Shown: one piece after another, positions 1-6,988 of the stretch
Numbering within the stretch: position 1 is the stretch's first letter
Layout of the letters: each line of letters starts with the position of its first letter
Assembly: GCA_023250775.1 (NCBI GenBank)
Contig: JAHFAA010000031.1
Location: 1-14,824 of the forward strand
DNA: 14,824 nucleotides
DNA from: Bdellovibrionales bacterium
Lineage (GTDB): Bacteria > Bdellovibrionota > Bacteriovoracia > Bacteriovoracales > Bacteriovoracaceae
Direction of reading: 5' to 3'
Translations under genes and position numbers: made by a program
The notes under the pieces: model-generated
Databases searched by the model: none
Seen by the model: the letters and a program-made list of their open reading frames with translations, nothing else
Told to the model about the DNA's origin: nothing

Positions 1-1
1 C

Positions 2-1993
2 TCGGCGGTTTTGTCTTTTAAATTGCTCACTGGCTATTATACCTGCCTTGGAAGCGCAGCCACCTCTGCCGTGCAACTCTCAACCACCTGCCCCCTCTCT
101 GGCGAGGTTGAATGCCCCGCAACTCCAGAATGTGTCCAAGCATTGGCCCAAGATGAGTCAACGATAGGTGTGGCGACGGCCGGAGTTGGAGCTGCTGCGA
201 CACCTCAATATGATGCCTGCTTGGCCAAGTGTAATGCTGCAATCTCTGCCGAATGTGCCGCCTGTGGAACGGCGATGGGTAAATTCGCTGGCGGACTGAT
301 CAAGAATCAGGCCTTAATCGTCACCATCGGTCCATCAACGGATAAGAACAAACCGATCCAGGATATTAATATCGAGGCGCTGCAACTGCATGATCAATGT
401 TTGCAAAACGCGCACAAACCTTGCACCCTTGGTGCTGGAATTGCCACGGCCCTCCTTGCCAGCCAAAAAAATATCGCTGCTACAACTGCCAAAAATGCCA
501 TTAAAGAGGTCGAGAACAAATCGCTTGGACTTTCTGATATCCCGATCATCGGAAGCTTCCTGGAAAATCAGACCAAACAAAAAGCTCATGAGGCCCAAGA
601 AAAAGTTCAGAGTGCGCAGGAAGCGGCAGAAGAAGGAATAAGAAAAGCAGATTCCGCTGCAACCACTCTTGGAATTGCCCATGCTCCAGTAATTTCCAAA
701 CAAACGGCTGAGTCCTGCCAAAATGCCAGCTATATGACGGCGGAACAATTTATCGGCTGCCCAGGCAAAGTTAACATTCCTGGACTGGGCCTCAACTCGC
801 CCCAAGAACTTCAAAAAAATAATCCGTGGTTTAAGTTTCTTATCAATGATGTCTACGCGCAACCTCAAATCCCGACAACTGAACAAATGTCGCCTTTGGG
901 TGATAGTAAGAATGCCGATGCAAACCGAGAAAAAGCTTCATCGATCATAGGCTTTTCTTTTGTGGGAATTATTCTCGTCGCGGCCCTCATCACCAAAACC
1001 TTTTTTACCTGGTTCGACAGATATCTGGGCTTGCCTTATGTGAGAGTGGTGCTGTTCGGTCTGGTGGGGGGGGCCTCACTCGCCACGGCCGCGGTCAGCT
1101 ACTCAATTGAAAAAACCATGGAAGAAAATATTAAAAAAATTGACGCTATCATCTCAGGATTTGCCGACTCCAAGCTTAAAGTCCAAACTCCCACGACAAC
1201 CTCGATTCCCTATAATGAAGTAACCCTCGATATGGTCGATCCCGCCTTAATTAAAAATGCCAAGCTCAGTGACAAGGTCCCCTTTCCTTGTCTGCGAGGA
1301 GATGGCAAGGGCAACTGCTTGGACAGTAATGCCACGATGGACTCCGGTCTGGCCGGACTGAACCTCGATGCAGAAACTATGTCGGCCATCGGACTAACCA
1401 CAAAAACCACTGATTCGGTCAGTGGTAAATCTTCTGCCGGCCATGGAACATTTGCCAGCACATCCGCGCTGGCGGCCCTGGCAAAAAAAATGCGCGCCAA
1501 GGCCATCGACTTTCGCAACTTGCTCAACAATAAATTAGCTCAGGCCAGGCTCCAGCCAATTGATTTCGAAGATCATGAACGGCAATTCGCGGCACTGATC
1601 ACCAAATCGTTGCAAAATGCAGGTGCCAAAAACCCTGAACTCTTTGCTTCAATTTCTGACAGCATCAAAAAATCCGAAGGGGCCGAGCAGACCGGCGGAA
1701 AGGCCAAGTTGGAAAAAGAATATTCAGGTCTGATTAATAGTGCCTCACTGCCAAAAACCGTTTCTGATGCTCAGTTAGATGGTCTGCTCAATGCCAATTA
1801 TGAATATCAGGGCGCTACCCAAGATCAGGAACTGGCGCAACTTGCCAAAGATCACAACTACGATATTCCAAAGGGCGACATTATTGAGGTGCAGTCGGAA
1901 GACATTTTTAAAATGATTAGCATCCGATACTTCAAAACTGCTTATCCAATATTTTTTGATGAGGACAAAGGCGAAGGCAAAAAGAAAAAATAA
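2..1993 (+). CDS. Cys-rich protein with two membrane segments, function unknown (5' partial)
   Basis: The reading frame is open to the left window edge, so the real start probably lies upstream. The first possible start inside is a TTG at 11, giving 660 residues (numbering below starts there). I recognise no family. The first 250 residues hold 12 cysteines (residues 12, 27, 35, 41, 70, 74, 82, 85, 130, 138, 236, 250), which suggests a disulfide-bonded exported region (inference). Residues about 185-215 are Ala/Glu/Lys-rich and probably helical. Two hydrophobic stretches, about 311-331 and 344-364, form a membrane hairpin. The 290-residue tail after it has only two Cys (427, 436) and ends in a Lys-rich stretch. 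Codons for the second membrane segment contain a run of eight G (1066-1073). A 141-bp gap separates it from the next gene on the same strand. Confidence 0.75.
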   Translation, partial: SAVLSFKLLTGYYTCLGSAATSAVQLSTTCPLSGEVECPATPECVQALAQDESTIGVATAGVGAAATPQYDACLAKCNAAISAECAACGTAMGKFAGGLIKNQALIVTIGPSTDKNKPIQDINIEALQLHDQCLQNAHKPCTLGAGIATALLASQKNIAATTAKNAIKEVENKSLGLSDIPIIGSFLENQTKQKAHEAQEKVQSAQEAAEEGIRKADSAATTLGIAHAPVISKQTAESCQNASYMTAEQFIGCPGKVNIPGLGLNSPQELQKNNPWFKFLINDVYAQPQIPTTEQMSPLGDSKNADANREKASSIIGFSFVGIILVAALITKTFFTWFDRYLGLPYVRVVLFGLVGGASLATAAVSYSIEKTMEENIKKIDAIISGFADSKLKVQTPTTTSIPYNEVTLDMVDPALIKNAKLSDKVPFPCLRGDGKGNCLDSNATMDSGLAGLNLDAETMSAIGLTTKTTDSVSGKSSAGHGTFASTSALAALAKKMRAKAIDFRNLLNNKLAQARLQPIDFEDHERQFAALITKSLQNAGAKNPELFASISDSIKKSEGAEQTGGKAKLEKEYSGLINSASLPKTVSDAQLDGLLNANYEYQGATQDQELAQLAKDHNYDIPKGDIIEVQSEDIFKMISIRYFKTAYPIFFDEDKGEGKKKK

Positions 1994-2047
1994 AAGAATA
2001 TTGATTTTTTTTTGCTTTGCACCTGCCGAATATCATTTTTCTCGTTA

Positions 2048-2069
2048 TCAGTTTTCAATAGAAAACTGA
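2048..2069. other. Perfect 9-bp inverted repeat upstream of the multihaem cytochrome
   Basis: The arms TCAGTTTTC and GAAAACTGA are perfectly complementary around an AATA loop. The repeat lies about 65 bp before the cytochrome start. No T-tract follows on either strand, so it is a poor intrinsic terminator. A regulator-binding site or leader hairpin is equally possible. The rest of the 1994-2134 gap is AT-rich, with a nine-T run just after the preceding stop. TATTAT at 2101-2106 could be a -10 box, but no convincing -35 is present. Confidence 0.4.
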
Positions 2070-2134
2070 ACTTAACACGCATAAAATGCTACTAAGTTCG
2101 TATTATCCATTCTTTACATCGGTGAATACCAATT

Positions 2135-3883
2135 ATGAAAAAAACATTTTTCGTTTTAGCGCCCCTATTTGTCTCCTTGTGTGCATTCAGCCAGACTACC
2201 AGAGAAATTCAGTCCCTTACCGAAATAAAGCAAGAACGATGCTTTATTTGTCACGCAGACCTTACTGATCAAAAACTTAAAACACCGACTGTTGCCATGT
2301 CATCGAGCGAAGACGTTCACGTCAAAGCAGGATTAACATGCATCTCATGTCATAACGGCAATGATACTGTGGATTCGGCCAGAACGGCGCATACCAGTAC
2401 ACCAGAAAAAAAATTCTCTATCAATCAAACCAAAGAAGAAGTGGTTGCGATCTGCGGAAGCTGTCATCAACAACCCTTGGAAAATTTCCTCAAGGGTGCG
2501 CACAATTTATCAAAAAAACTTCCACGACAACCGAACTGTGTTACCTGCCATGGCGCTCACGGAATTAAAATCGCCTCAGCGGCACTGATCGCCGAACCAC
2601 TTTGCTCGAGCTGCCACGATGTTGCACAACCGCGACGAATTTATCGTGCGATTTTCGAGGCCGAAAAAGAACTCGATGATGCTGAACTTCTAATCCAGCA
2701 GTCAAAAGGAAAAGCGCCTGATGCGGATAAGCTGGCAGAGCAACTCAAGCAAACTCGCTCCCATCTTCATGGTCTTAGTCATGCACTCAATTTATTTGAA
2801 ATCACCAGAAATGCCTCTGACGCAATCGATTTTGCAGAATCTGTTACGGCGAAATTGTCTCCAAGACTTGCGGGTATCAAGTGGGGAAAAGTAACCAAGT
2901 ATGTGGGAATTTTCCTCCTTATCATTCTTCTTGGCGCTGGGGCCTTCATAGGTCTCCGTTACGGCTGGCAACAGAGAAGCCGCATTCCAATTCCTCAAGG
3001 CAAAAAATTAAAGATTTTGATCTTTGTAGGTGGCTCCTTCGGTCTGATCGCACTTGTTGTTGGTCTAAAAGGATTTCACTATATCGAGCACGAACCGAAA
3101 TTTTGTACTTCATGCCACACCATGAATTCGGCCTTTAAACTTTGGGAAGAAAGCGGGCACAAGAAAATTGAGTGTCATACTTGTCACGTGGCGAACGTCA
3201 TTTCCAACTTGCATCAGCTTTGGCTCTATACAACCAGAAGACCAGATGAAGTCGTGAAGCACGCCGAGATTAATCGTGCCGTGTGTATGCAATGTCACAC
3301 CGCTGGTTCAAATAAAACGAAGTGGGATAGAATTGTTGAAACTCCGGGACATCGAATTCACACGGTTCAACATCATATTGAATGCGTTCAGTGCCACGCC
3401 GTTTCGGTCCACCGATTTAAGCCAGACAAAACTCTTTGCAAGTCATGCCATCAAAAAATTACACTCGCGGCCGCTGGAAGTATGGCGGAAATGCACTGCG
3501 ATCAATGCCATCCGTTCCTTGATAAAGATGCCAAGCGACCACTTCGCCCGGACAGGGCCGCTTGCCTTGGTTGTCACGAATCAATGAAGGTTAAAAATGA
3601 AGTCTTCCCTGAAAATGCCCCGATGAAGTGGGCCTGTGGGGAATGCCATAAACCTCATTCGGCAATCAGAATCAACAATCAAGATTGCCAGAATTGTCAC
3701 GCCGTGAAAAAAGGCATCCATTCGGTCAAGGGCCACAAGGATTGTCAGCAATGCCATAAACCTCATGGTTGGAAAGTAACGGCTCGAGCGACTTGCGAGG
3801 TATGCCATGGAAACCGTGCTAAGCACAACCCTGGCCCTCTGTGCTCAAGATGTCATACGGCCAATGGCCTGTACCCAAATTAA
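2135..3883 (+). CDS. Membrane-anchored multihaem c-type cytochrome, 17 CXXCH motifs, NapC/NirT-like centre
   Basis: This 582-aa protein is likely to carry electrons from the membrane quinone pool into the periplasm. An N-terminal signal peptide (MKK, then a hydrophobic stretch to about residue 18) is followed by five CXXCH haem sites (Cys 36, 69, 107, 135, 157) and a charged helical stretch (about 172-240). Two membrane segments follow (about 256-275 and 293-311), joined by a short basic loop that should be cytoplasmic. Twelve more CXXCH sites lie beyond (324, 347, 384, 417, 435, 455, 477, 501, 518, 537, 554, 570). The stretch after the second membrane segment, FCTSCHTM, resembles the first haem site of NapC/NirT/NrfH quinol dehydrogenases (family knowledge). 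The ATG at 2135 has GGTGA nine bases upstream. No catalytic partner or haem-maturation gene is nearby, so substrate and partner are unknown. The stop shares TTAA with the converging gene. Confidence 0.9.
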   Translation: MKKTFFVLAPLFVSLCAFSQTTREIQSLTEIKQERCFICHADLTDQKLKTPTVAMSSSEDVHVKAGLTCISCHNGNDTVDSARTAHTSTPEKKFSINQTKEEVVAICGSCHQQPLENFLKGAHNLSKKLPRQPNCVTCHGAHGIKIASAALIAEPLCSSCHDVAQPRRIYRAIFEAEKELDDAELLIQQSKGKAPDADKLAEQLKQTRSHLHGLSHALNLFEITRNASDAIDFAESVTAKLSPRLAGIKWGKVTKYVGIFLLIILLGAGAFIGLRYGWQQRSRIPIPQGKKLKILIFVGGSFGLIALVVGLKGFHYIEHEPKFCTSCHTMNSAFKLWEESGHKKIECHTCHVANVISNLHQLWLYTTRRPDEVVKHAEINRAVCMQCHTAGSNKTKWDRIVETPGHRIHTVQHHIECVQCHAVSVHRFKPDKTLCKSCHQKITLAAAGSMAEMHCDQCHPFLDKDAKRPLRPDRAACLGCHESMKVKNEVFPENAPMKWACGECHKPHSAIRINNQDCQNCHAVKKGIHSVKGHKDCQQCHKPHGWKVTARATCEVCHGNRAKHNPGPLCSRCHTANGLYPN

Positions 3884-4329
3884 AAACGAATTCGCATGTG
3901 AGAATTTTTCACGGGCATGAAACCAAGTGCCGTGTAAAGTTCTCGTGCGCGAAGATTGGTGGGAGTTACTTCGAGTTCGATGGCCACAGGACGATGAGGC
4001 CAAAGGTTGTTGGGAGAAAGTAAGGTTTTAATCAACGTTCTCCCATGCCCTTGCCCGCGTTTTTCCGGCATCACAAAAAGTTCATCGATATAGCAAACCT
4101 CGCCACCCATTTCATTTGACCAAAAAGACATGAGCAGGGCGTAACCTTCAACTTTGCCTAACAAATCTAAAACCACGGCACGACCGCGAACCGATTCGGC
4201 ACGCAACTGTTTTAAAGTATTTTGAGTATATTCACGAGGAACCGGCCTTGGTCCCGGATCTTCACGGTTGAGTTCCAAACACATTTGGATTATGGATTCG
4301 TCATCGATTGGAAGTGCTAATCTCCACAT
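3880..4329 (-). CDS. GNAT-family N-acetyltransferase
   Basis: This 149-aa protein has the usual length of a single GNAT domain, which transfers an acetyl group from acetyl-CoA to an amine. The acetyl-CoA pyrophosphate loop is RGQGHG at residues 91-96, preceded by the beta-strand IDELFVMPEK. The C-terminal motif NLRARELYTALGF (residues 125-137) is the typical motif-B region. The substrate cannot be read from sequence. The gene starts 14 bp after the stop of the polytopic membrane protein on the same strand, so the two are probably cotranscribed. Its TAA and that of the cytochrome on the other strand share the four bases TTAA (3880-3883). The Shine-Dalgarno sequence is weak. Confidence 0.88.
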   Translation of the reverse strand: MWRLALPIDDESIIQMCLELNREDPGPRPVPREYTQNTLKQLRAESVRGRAVVLDLLGKVEGYALLMSFWSNEMGGEVCYIDELFVMPEKRGQGHGRTLIKTLLSPNNLWPHRPVAIELEVTPTNLRARELYTALGFMPVKNSHMRIRF

Positions 4330-4343
4330 ATTATTTCTTCATC

Positions 4344-6020
4344 TTATTTCTTGCGATACAAGCACCAACCATTTTCACATTCGACGACATCCATGCGTTC
4401 CAAGATGGCCTGTTTAATGCCCGTCTCAACAGGATTTTCAGCATAATACATGGTGGAATAGAGAAGATAATCATTCTCGTTTAAGTCTTCGGGTTTAAAT
4501 TTCCACGGATGCCAGTCGGGAGTATTGGGCACACCTTTTCCTGGTTTATAGCAAACCGGCAGGTGGGGTGCATAGCAGGCCCAAAATTGGCCGTTAATAC
4601 CACCGTTGCGAAGAGTGTAAAACATCGGAAGAAAATGGTTCAGGCGCAAGATTCTGGCAAAGTACTCACTCCTATTGCCAAACATCACCGATCCGACAAC
4701 GCGGTTACTGGGAATCCTGGCAATCATTCTGAGCGGCACTTTGATTTCTTGTTCATACATGTAGGTCTTGTAGGAATAAAGGCCAATGGATAAAAAGGCC
4801 AAGGCCGTCACGATTAATTTCTGACGAGAAGTCTGAATCCACTTCCAAGGGCAGAGACTGATCACCAAAAACAACGCCAGAGTTAAAAGGCGATAGTTAA
4901 TAAAGGTAATCTCAGAGGGAATGTAGATCCCCCACGGCAAAAGAATCGCAAAACCTAAAAATATTTTCGCCGCCATCTTATACGCATACTGAAACTTTTC
5001 TTCCGGTTTTTCACTGCTGCTCACAGGCTCGATAATTTTTTTCTTGTTTTTCCCTGCGGCCACAACTGTCTCTGGTTTCGAGACGCCAAGACGATAGAGT
5101 CCATACAATAAGAGGGCATAAATAATCGCAAGCGGAACAAGCGTGGTCAACTGATAGGGTCCGACAAAGTTCCAGAACACATAATTCATGGTGACGGGTA
5201 ACGGGCTCCAGGTGATATTGAAAAGCGAGGTGACAAATTCAAATTCATAACTGTGAACGAAAGCTTCGCTCCACTGAATGGCCGTGTGCTCAGTCAGGCC
5301 TCCGCGCCCGAGGCCACCATACCAGCGAGACGTGATGACGAAAAATAAAGCATTGATAAGCAAAATATATAAGGAACGTTTGTCACGATCAAATAAAGTA
5401 TAGAGCGCGAGAAAGAAAACCACAGCGCAGGCGGTGACGACGTGAGAAAGAGAAAGCAAAAGAAGAGCAATCCAAAAAACCGCCCAATTTGTGACCATCT
5501 TCCCACGTTGAGTGCGCAAGCGTAAGAAGGCCCCGATGGCAATGGCGAAAAACGGCATCGACTGAACGAAGGGCATGAACCCCATACCGATGGTGGCATT
5601 CCAGATGCACATCTGAATCAGCAATTTCTTCCATGGCGAGGCCTTCAAGTCAGGGTCAAGGCTGTCCATCAAATAGGACATGCCCCAGCTCAAAGTCACA
5701 AAGTAAAGAAAAACGAGAATTTTAAAACCCGGCTCAATGCCGAACAAGCTTCCTAAAAAAGACAGCACCCAGTGGTAAGTATGATAGGTGGTAAAGTGGG
5801 CAGTGAGATCGTAGTAACGATCAAAAAGATTTCCACTTTTTCCATAATCCCCGATGATTTTGGCGTAGGTCAGATGCTGAGGCATGTCTTGAAAAGGAAA
5901 AACATCGACTAGCAAGATCAAGAGAAAGTTAATAACGGCCAGAATCGCCAATAAAATATATGGTGAACGCTTTTGCTCGGCCCACGCATCCCATTTTTGC
6001 AAAATTTTCATGCTACTCAC
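4344..6020 (-). CDS. Polytopic inner-membrane protein, GT-C glycosyltransferase-like
   Basis: The product is 558 aa if the GTG at 6020 is used and 555 aa from the ATG at 6011; neither has a strong ribosome site. It has about ten hydrophobic segments (for example 20-38, 100-117, 148-166, 178-208, 216-230, 290-310, 350-365, 376-390, 402-417) and a soluble C-terminal domain from about 425 that should face the periplasm. Directly after the first membrane segment lies FPFQDMPQHL (41-50). An acidic residue and a His in the first extramembrane loop is the layout of GT-C lipid-linked sugar transferases (family knowledge), so glycosyl transfer at the membrane is my best guess. A Lys/Glu-rich cytoplasmic-type loop sits at about 322-345. 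Another kind of multispanning protein cannot be excluded. The GNAT gene follows 14 bp later. Confidence 0.7.
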   Translation of the reverse strand: MSSMKILQKWDAWAEQKRSPYILLAILAVINFLLILLVDVFPFQDMPQHLTYAKIIGDYGKSGNLFDRYYDLTAHFTTYHTYHWVLSFLGSLFGIEPGFKILVFLYFVTLSWGMSYLMDSLDPDLKASPWKKLLIQMCIWNATIGMGFMPFVQSMPFFAIAIGAFLRLRTQRGKMVTNWAVFWIALLLLSLSHVVTACAVVFFLALYTLFDRDKRSLYILLINALFFVITSRWYGGLGRGGLTEHTAIQWSEAFVHSYEFEFVTSLFNITWSPLPVTMNYVFWNFVGPYQLTTLVPLAIIYALLLYGLYRLGVSKPETVVAAGKNKKKIIEPVSSSEKPEEKFQYAYKMAAKIFLGFAILLPWGIYIPSEITFINYRLLTLALFLVISLCPWKWIQTSRQKLIVTALAFLSIGLYSYKTYMYEQEIKVPLRMIARIPSNRVVGSVMFGNRSEYFARILRLNHFLPMFYTLRNGGINGQFWACYAPHLPVCYKPGKGVPNTPDWHPWKFKPEDLNENDYLLYSTMYYAENPVETGIKQAILERMDVVECENGWCLYRKK

Positions 6021-6105
6021 ACACTGTAAAAAGATTTAATGAGATTATGTTACCTGAATTTCACATTTTTCCAGCAAAAAAAGCTAGCAAGCCAACATCT
6101 AAAAT

Positions 6106-6198
6106 TGGTGCCCAGGACTCCGCAGGAGAAAAAAGTGTCCCTAAGGACAGTTTTTTCGACTAAGGCCAGTCGCATGATGAAAAAACTTGTTTTGAATA
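6106..6198 (-). repeat. tRNA-tail repeat unit A (distal copy behind tRNA-Leu)
   Basis: Read on the minus strand, this 93-nt unit ends in AGTCCTGGGCACCA, the exact last 14 nt of the tRNA-Leu gene including CCA (copy at 6106-6119). It shares with unit B a 17-nt stretch with two mismatches (6164-6180) and a hairpin with a C-C mismatch (6128-6157). A smaller CTCC/GGAG hairpin with a TGC loop stands directly before the tail, in the place of a T-arm. Downstream of the tail (minus strand) is a T7 tract (6076-6082) that may end the transcript. This arrangement resembles the tail-bearing repeats behind E. coli tyrT (established knowledge). Confidence 0.8.
6128..6157 (-). ncRNA. Conserved hairpin in unit A
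   Basis: Arms on the minus strand are GAAAAAA-C-TGTCC and GGACA-C-TTTTTTC, with a TTAG loop and one internal C-C mismatch. It is a GC core flanked by A6 and T6, so it could also act as an intrinsic terminator in either direction. Compared with unit B, four base pairs differ at both positions yet still pair. Confidence 0.6.
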
Positions 6199-6290
6199 TG
6201 GTGCCCAGGACTCCGACGAAAGCGAAAGTTGCCCAAGGGCAAGTTTCGATGAGGAGGCCAGTCTTATGATGAGAAGTTAACTTCGAAATA
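6199..6290 (-). repeat. tRNA-tail repeat unit B (proximal copy behind tRNA-Leu)
   Basis: This 92-nt unit begins immediately after the CCA of tRNA-Leu on the minus strand and ends with the same 14-nt tRNA tail (6199-6212). It contains a perfect 12-bp palindrome, GAAGTTAACTTC (6273-6284), the 17-nt conserved stretch at 6256-6272, and the hairpin at 6223-6248. Outside the tail, the conserved stretch and the hairpin mismatch, its sequence has diverged strongly from unit A. The duplication therefore looks old, with structure kept. Confidence 0.8.
6223..6248 (-). ncRNA. Conserved hairpin in unit B
   Basis: Arms on the minus strand are CGAAA-C-TTGCCC and GGGCAA-C-TTTCG, closing on a TT turn, with the same internal C-C mismatch at the same place as in unit A. 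Unlike unit A there is no T-tract, so terminator function alone does not explain why it is kept. Confidence 0.6.
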
Positions 6291-6373
6291 TGGTGCCCAG
6301 GACTGGACTTGAACCAGCATGCTTTCGCACACGACCCTGAATCGTGCGTGTCTACCAATTTCACCACCTGGGC
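6291..6373 (-). tRNA. tRNA-Leu(CAG)
   Basis: On the minus strand the acceptor arm is GCCCAGG paired with CCTGGGC, with discriminator A and an encoded CCA (6291-6293). The D-arm has the Leu-type GTGGTGAAATTGGTAGAC. The anticodon stem CACGA/TCGTG encloses the loop TTCAGGG, giving anticodon CAG, which reads CUG. A short variable arm (TGC-GAAA-GCA) marks a class II tRNA. The T-arm is CTGG-TTCAAGT-CCAG. Two partial copies of its 3' end follow in tandem. Confidence 0.96.
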
Positions 6374-6383
6374 ATTGGCAGAG

Positions 6384-6412
6384 ATAATACGGCATTTTTG
6401 AATCGACTCCAA
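6384..6412 (-). promoter_or_regulatory. Candidate sigma70 promoter for tRNA-Leu
   Basis: On the minus strand, TTGGAG and TATTAT are separated by 17 bp, and the -10 box ends 10 nt before the first tRNA base. The -10 matches consensus at five of six positions and the -35 at three of six. Confidence 0.5.
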
Positions 6413-6429
6413 CAAGAAAATTGTTTGGG

Positions 6430-6786
6430 TCAGTTGGCGTTTTTGGGATATTCCTTAATCTGTCCGATCAAGTGCCGAATCCTATTCCCCACACAATTCA
6501 CCACTTCACAGGGTTGATCGTTGCTGACCTGAAGACAAAGTCCCTGGCACTTGGAGTCGGTGTTCATTGGAATTGTGCCCTTGGAAGTGGGCATCATGAA
6601 GGAAAAGAGATCGACTTTCATGGCCAGCGTGGTGTGGCATGAATCCGCAAGATGACTAAAAAGAAAAAGTCCTTTCATGGGATCATCAAAGGTCGCTTGG
6701 TAACCATGGTATTTGATAAGAGGATCGGCCAAAAACTCAGCGGGATTGTTCCAAACCTTGCCACATACAGCACATTTCTTAAACAT
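6430..6786 (-). CDS. Small CxxC (zinc-ribbon-like) conserved protein, function unknown
   Basis: The reading frame extends back to a GTG inside the 3' end of tRNA-Phe. I choose the internal ATG at 6786, which leaves 20 nt after the tRNA and gives 118 aa starting MFKKCAVCGKVW. The N-terminal CxxC (Cys 5 and 8), a His-Leu-Ala-Asp-Ser-Cys stretch around residue 45-50 and further Cys in the C-terminal third suggest a small metal-binding or redox-type fold. I recall similar short 'CxxCGKxW...FL.D...GY...F' proteins in delta-type bacteria but cannot name the family. No strong Shine-Dalgarno sequence is visible. Its position between two tRNA genes on the same strand suggests a shared transcript. Confidence 0.65.
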   Translation of the reverse strand: MFKKCAVCGKVWNNPAEFLADPLIKYHGYQATFDDPMKGLFLFSHLADSCHTTLAMKVDLFSFMMPTSKGTIPMNTDSKCQGLCLQVSNDQPCEVVNCVGNRIRHLIGQIKEYPKNAN

Positions 6787-6806
6787 AATCGAAGGCGGGA
6801 AACTGA

Positions 6807-6882
6807 TGGTGCCCACTCGCGGAATCGAACCACGGACACAAGGATTTTCAGTCCTTTGCTCTACCGACTGAGCTAAGTGGGC
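6807..6882 (-). tRNA. tRNA-Phe(GAA)
   Basis: The minus-strand acceptor GCCCACT pairs with AGTGGGC, with discriminator A and an encoded CCA. The D-arm is GCTC-AGTCGGTA-GAGC. The anticodon stem AAGGA/TCCTT encloses CTGAAAA, giving GAA. The T-arm is CCGTG-GTTCGATTC-CGCG-like. It is 76 nt long with a canonical fold. No tail-copy repeat follows this tRNA. Confidence 0.96.
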
Positions 6883-6896
6883 ACATCAATTCACAA

Positions 6897-6945
6897 ATTG
6901 TAAAAAGTGTTTTAGAAAACTAGTTTATGTGGTCTTATTCGTCAA
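6897..6945 (-). promoter_or_regulatory. Candidate promoter region for tRNA-Phe
   Basis: Two overlapping possibilities exist on the minus strand. One is TTGACG (6940-6945) with TAGTTT 17 bp later. The other is a better -10 box, TACAAT (6897-6902), with no good -35. Sequence alone does not decide between them. The same 106-bp gap must also hold the promoter of the divergent hydrolase gene. Confidence 0.3.
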
Positions 6946-6988
6946 TTAAAACTTAGATTTAGCCTGGCCATTTTTTAAAGGTTTTTCT

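Noticed and set aside
335..886. Minus-strand open frame of 183 codons opposite the first gene
   Set aside because: It has no recognisable domain and no ribosome site, and the plus frame shows clear protein-like composition with membrane segments.
2881..3138. Second-frame open frames within the cytochrome gene
   Set aside because: The CXXCH frame is unambiguous; these are shadows.
6106..6304. CRISPR-like array: a 14-nt repeat at regular 92-93 nt spacing
   Set aside because: There are only three copies. The repeat is the 3' end of a tRNA gene, and the 'spacers' are related to each other. No cas gene is present.
6106..6304. attL/attR sites of an integrative element at the tRNA-Leu 3' end
   Set aside because: The intervals are only 92-93 bp with no integrase or cargo, and two units share internal sequence and structure. 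Decayed insertion scars remain a minor alternative, mentioned in the findings.
6050..6415. Minus-strand open frame of 121 codons across tRNA-Leu and the repeat units
   Set aside because: It translates the tRNA and repeats. The units differ in length by one base, which would not keep a shared frame, and the RNA pairing explains the sequence better.
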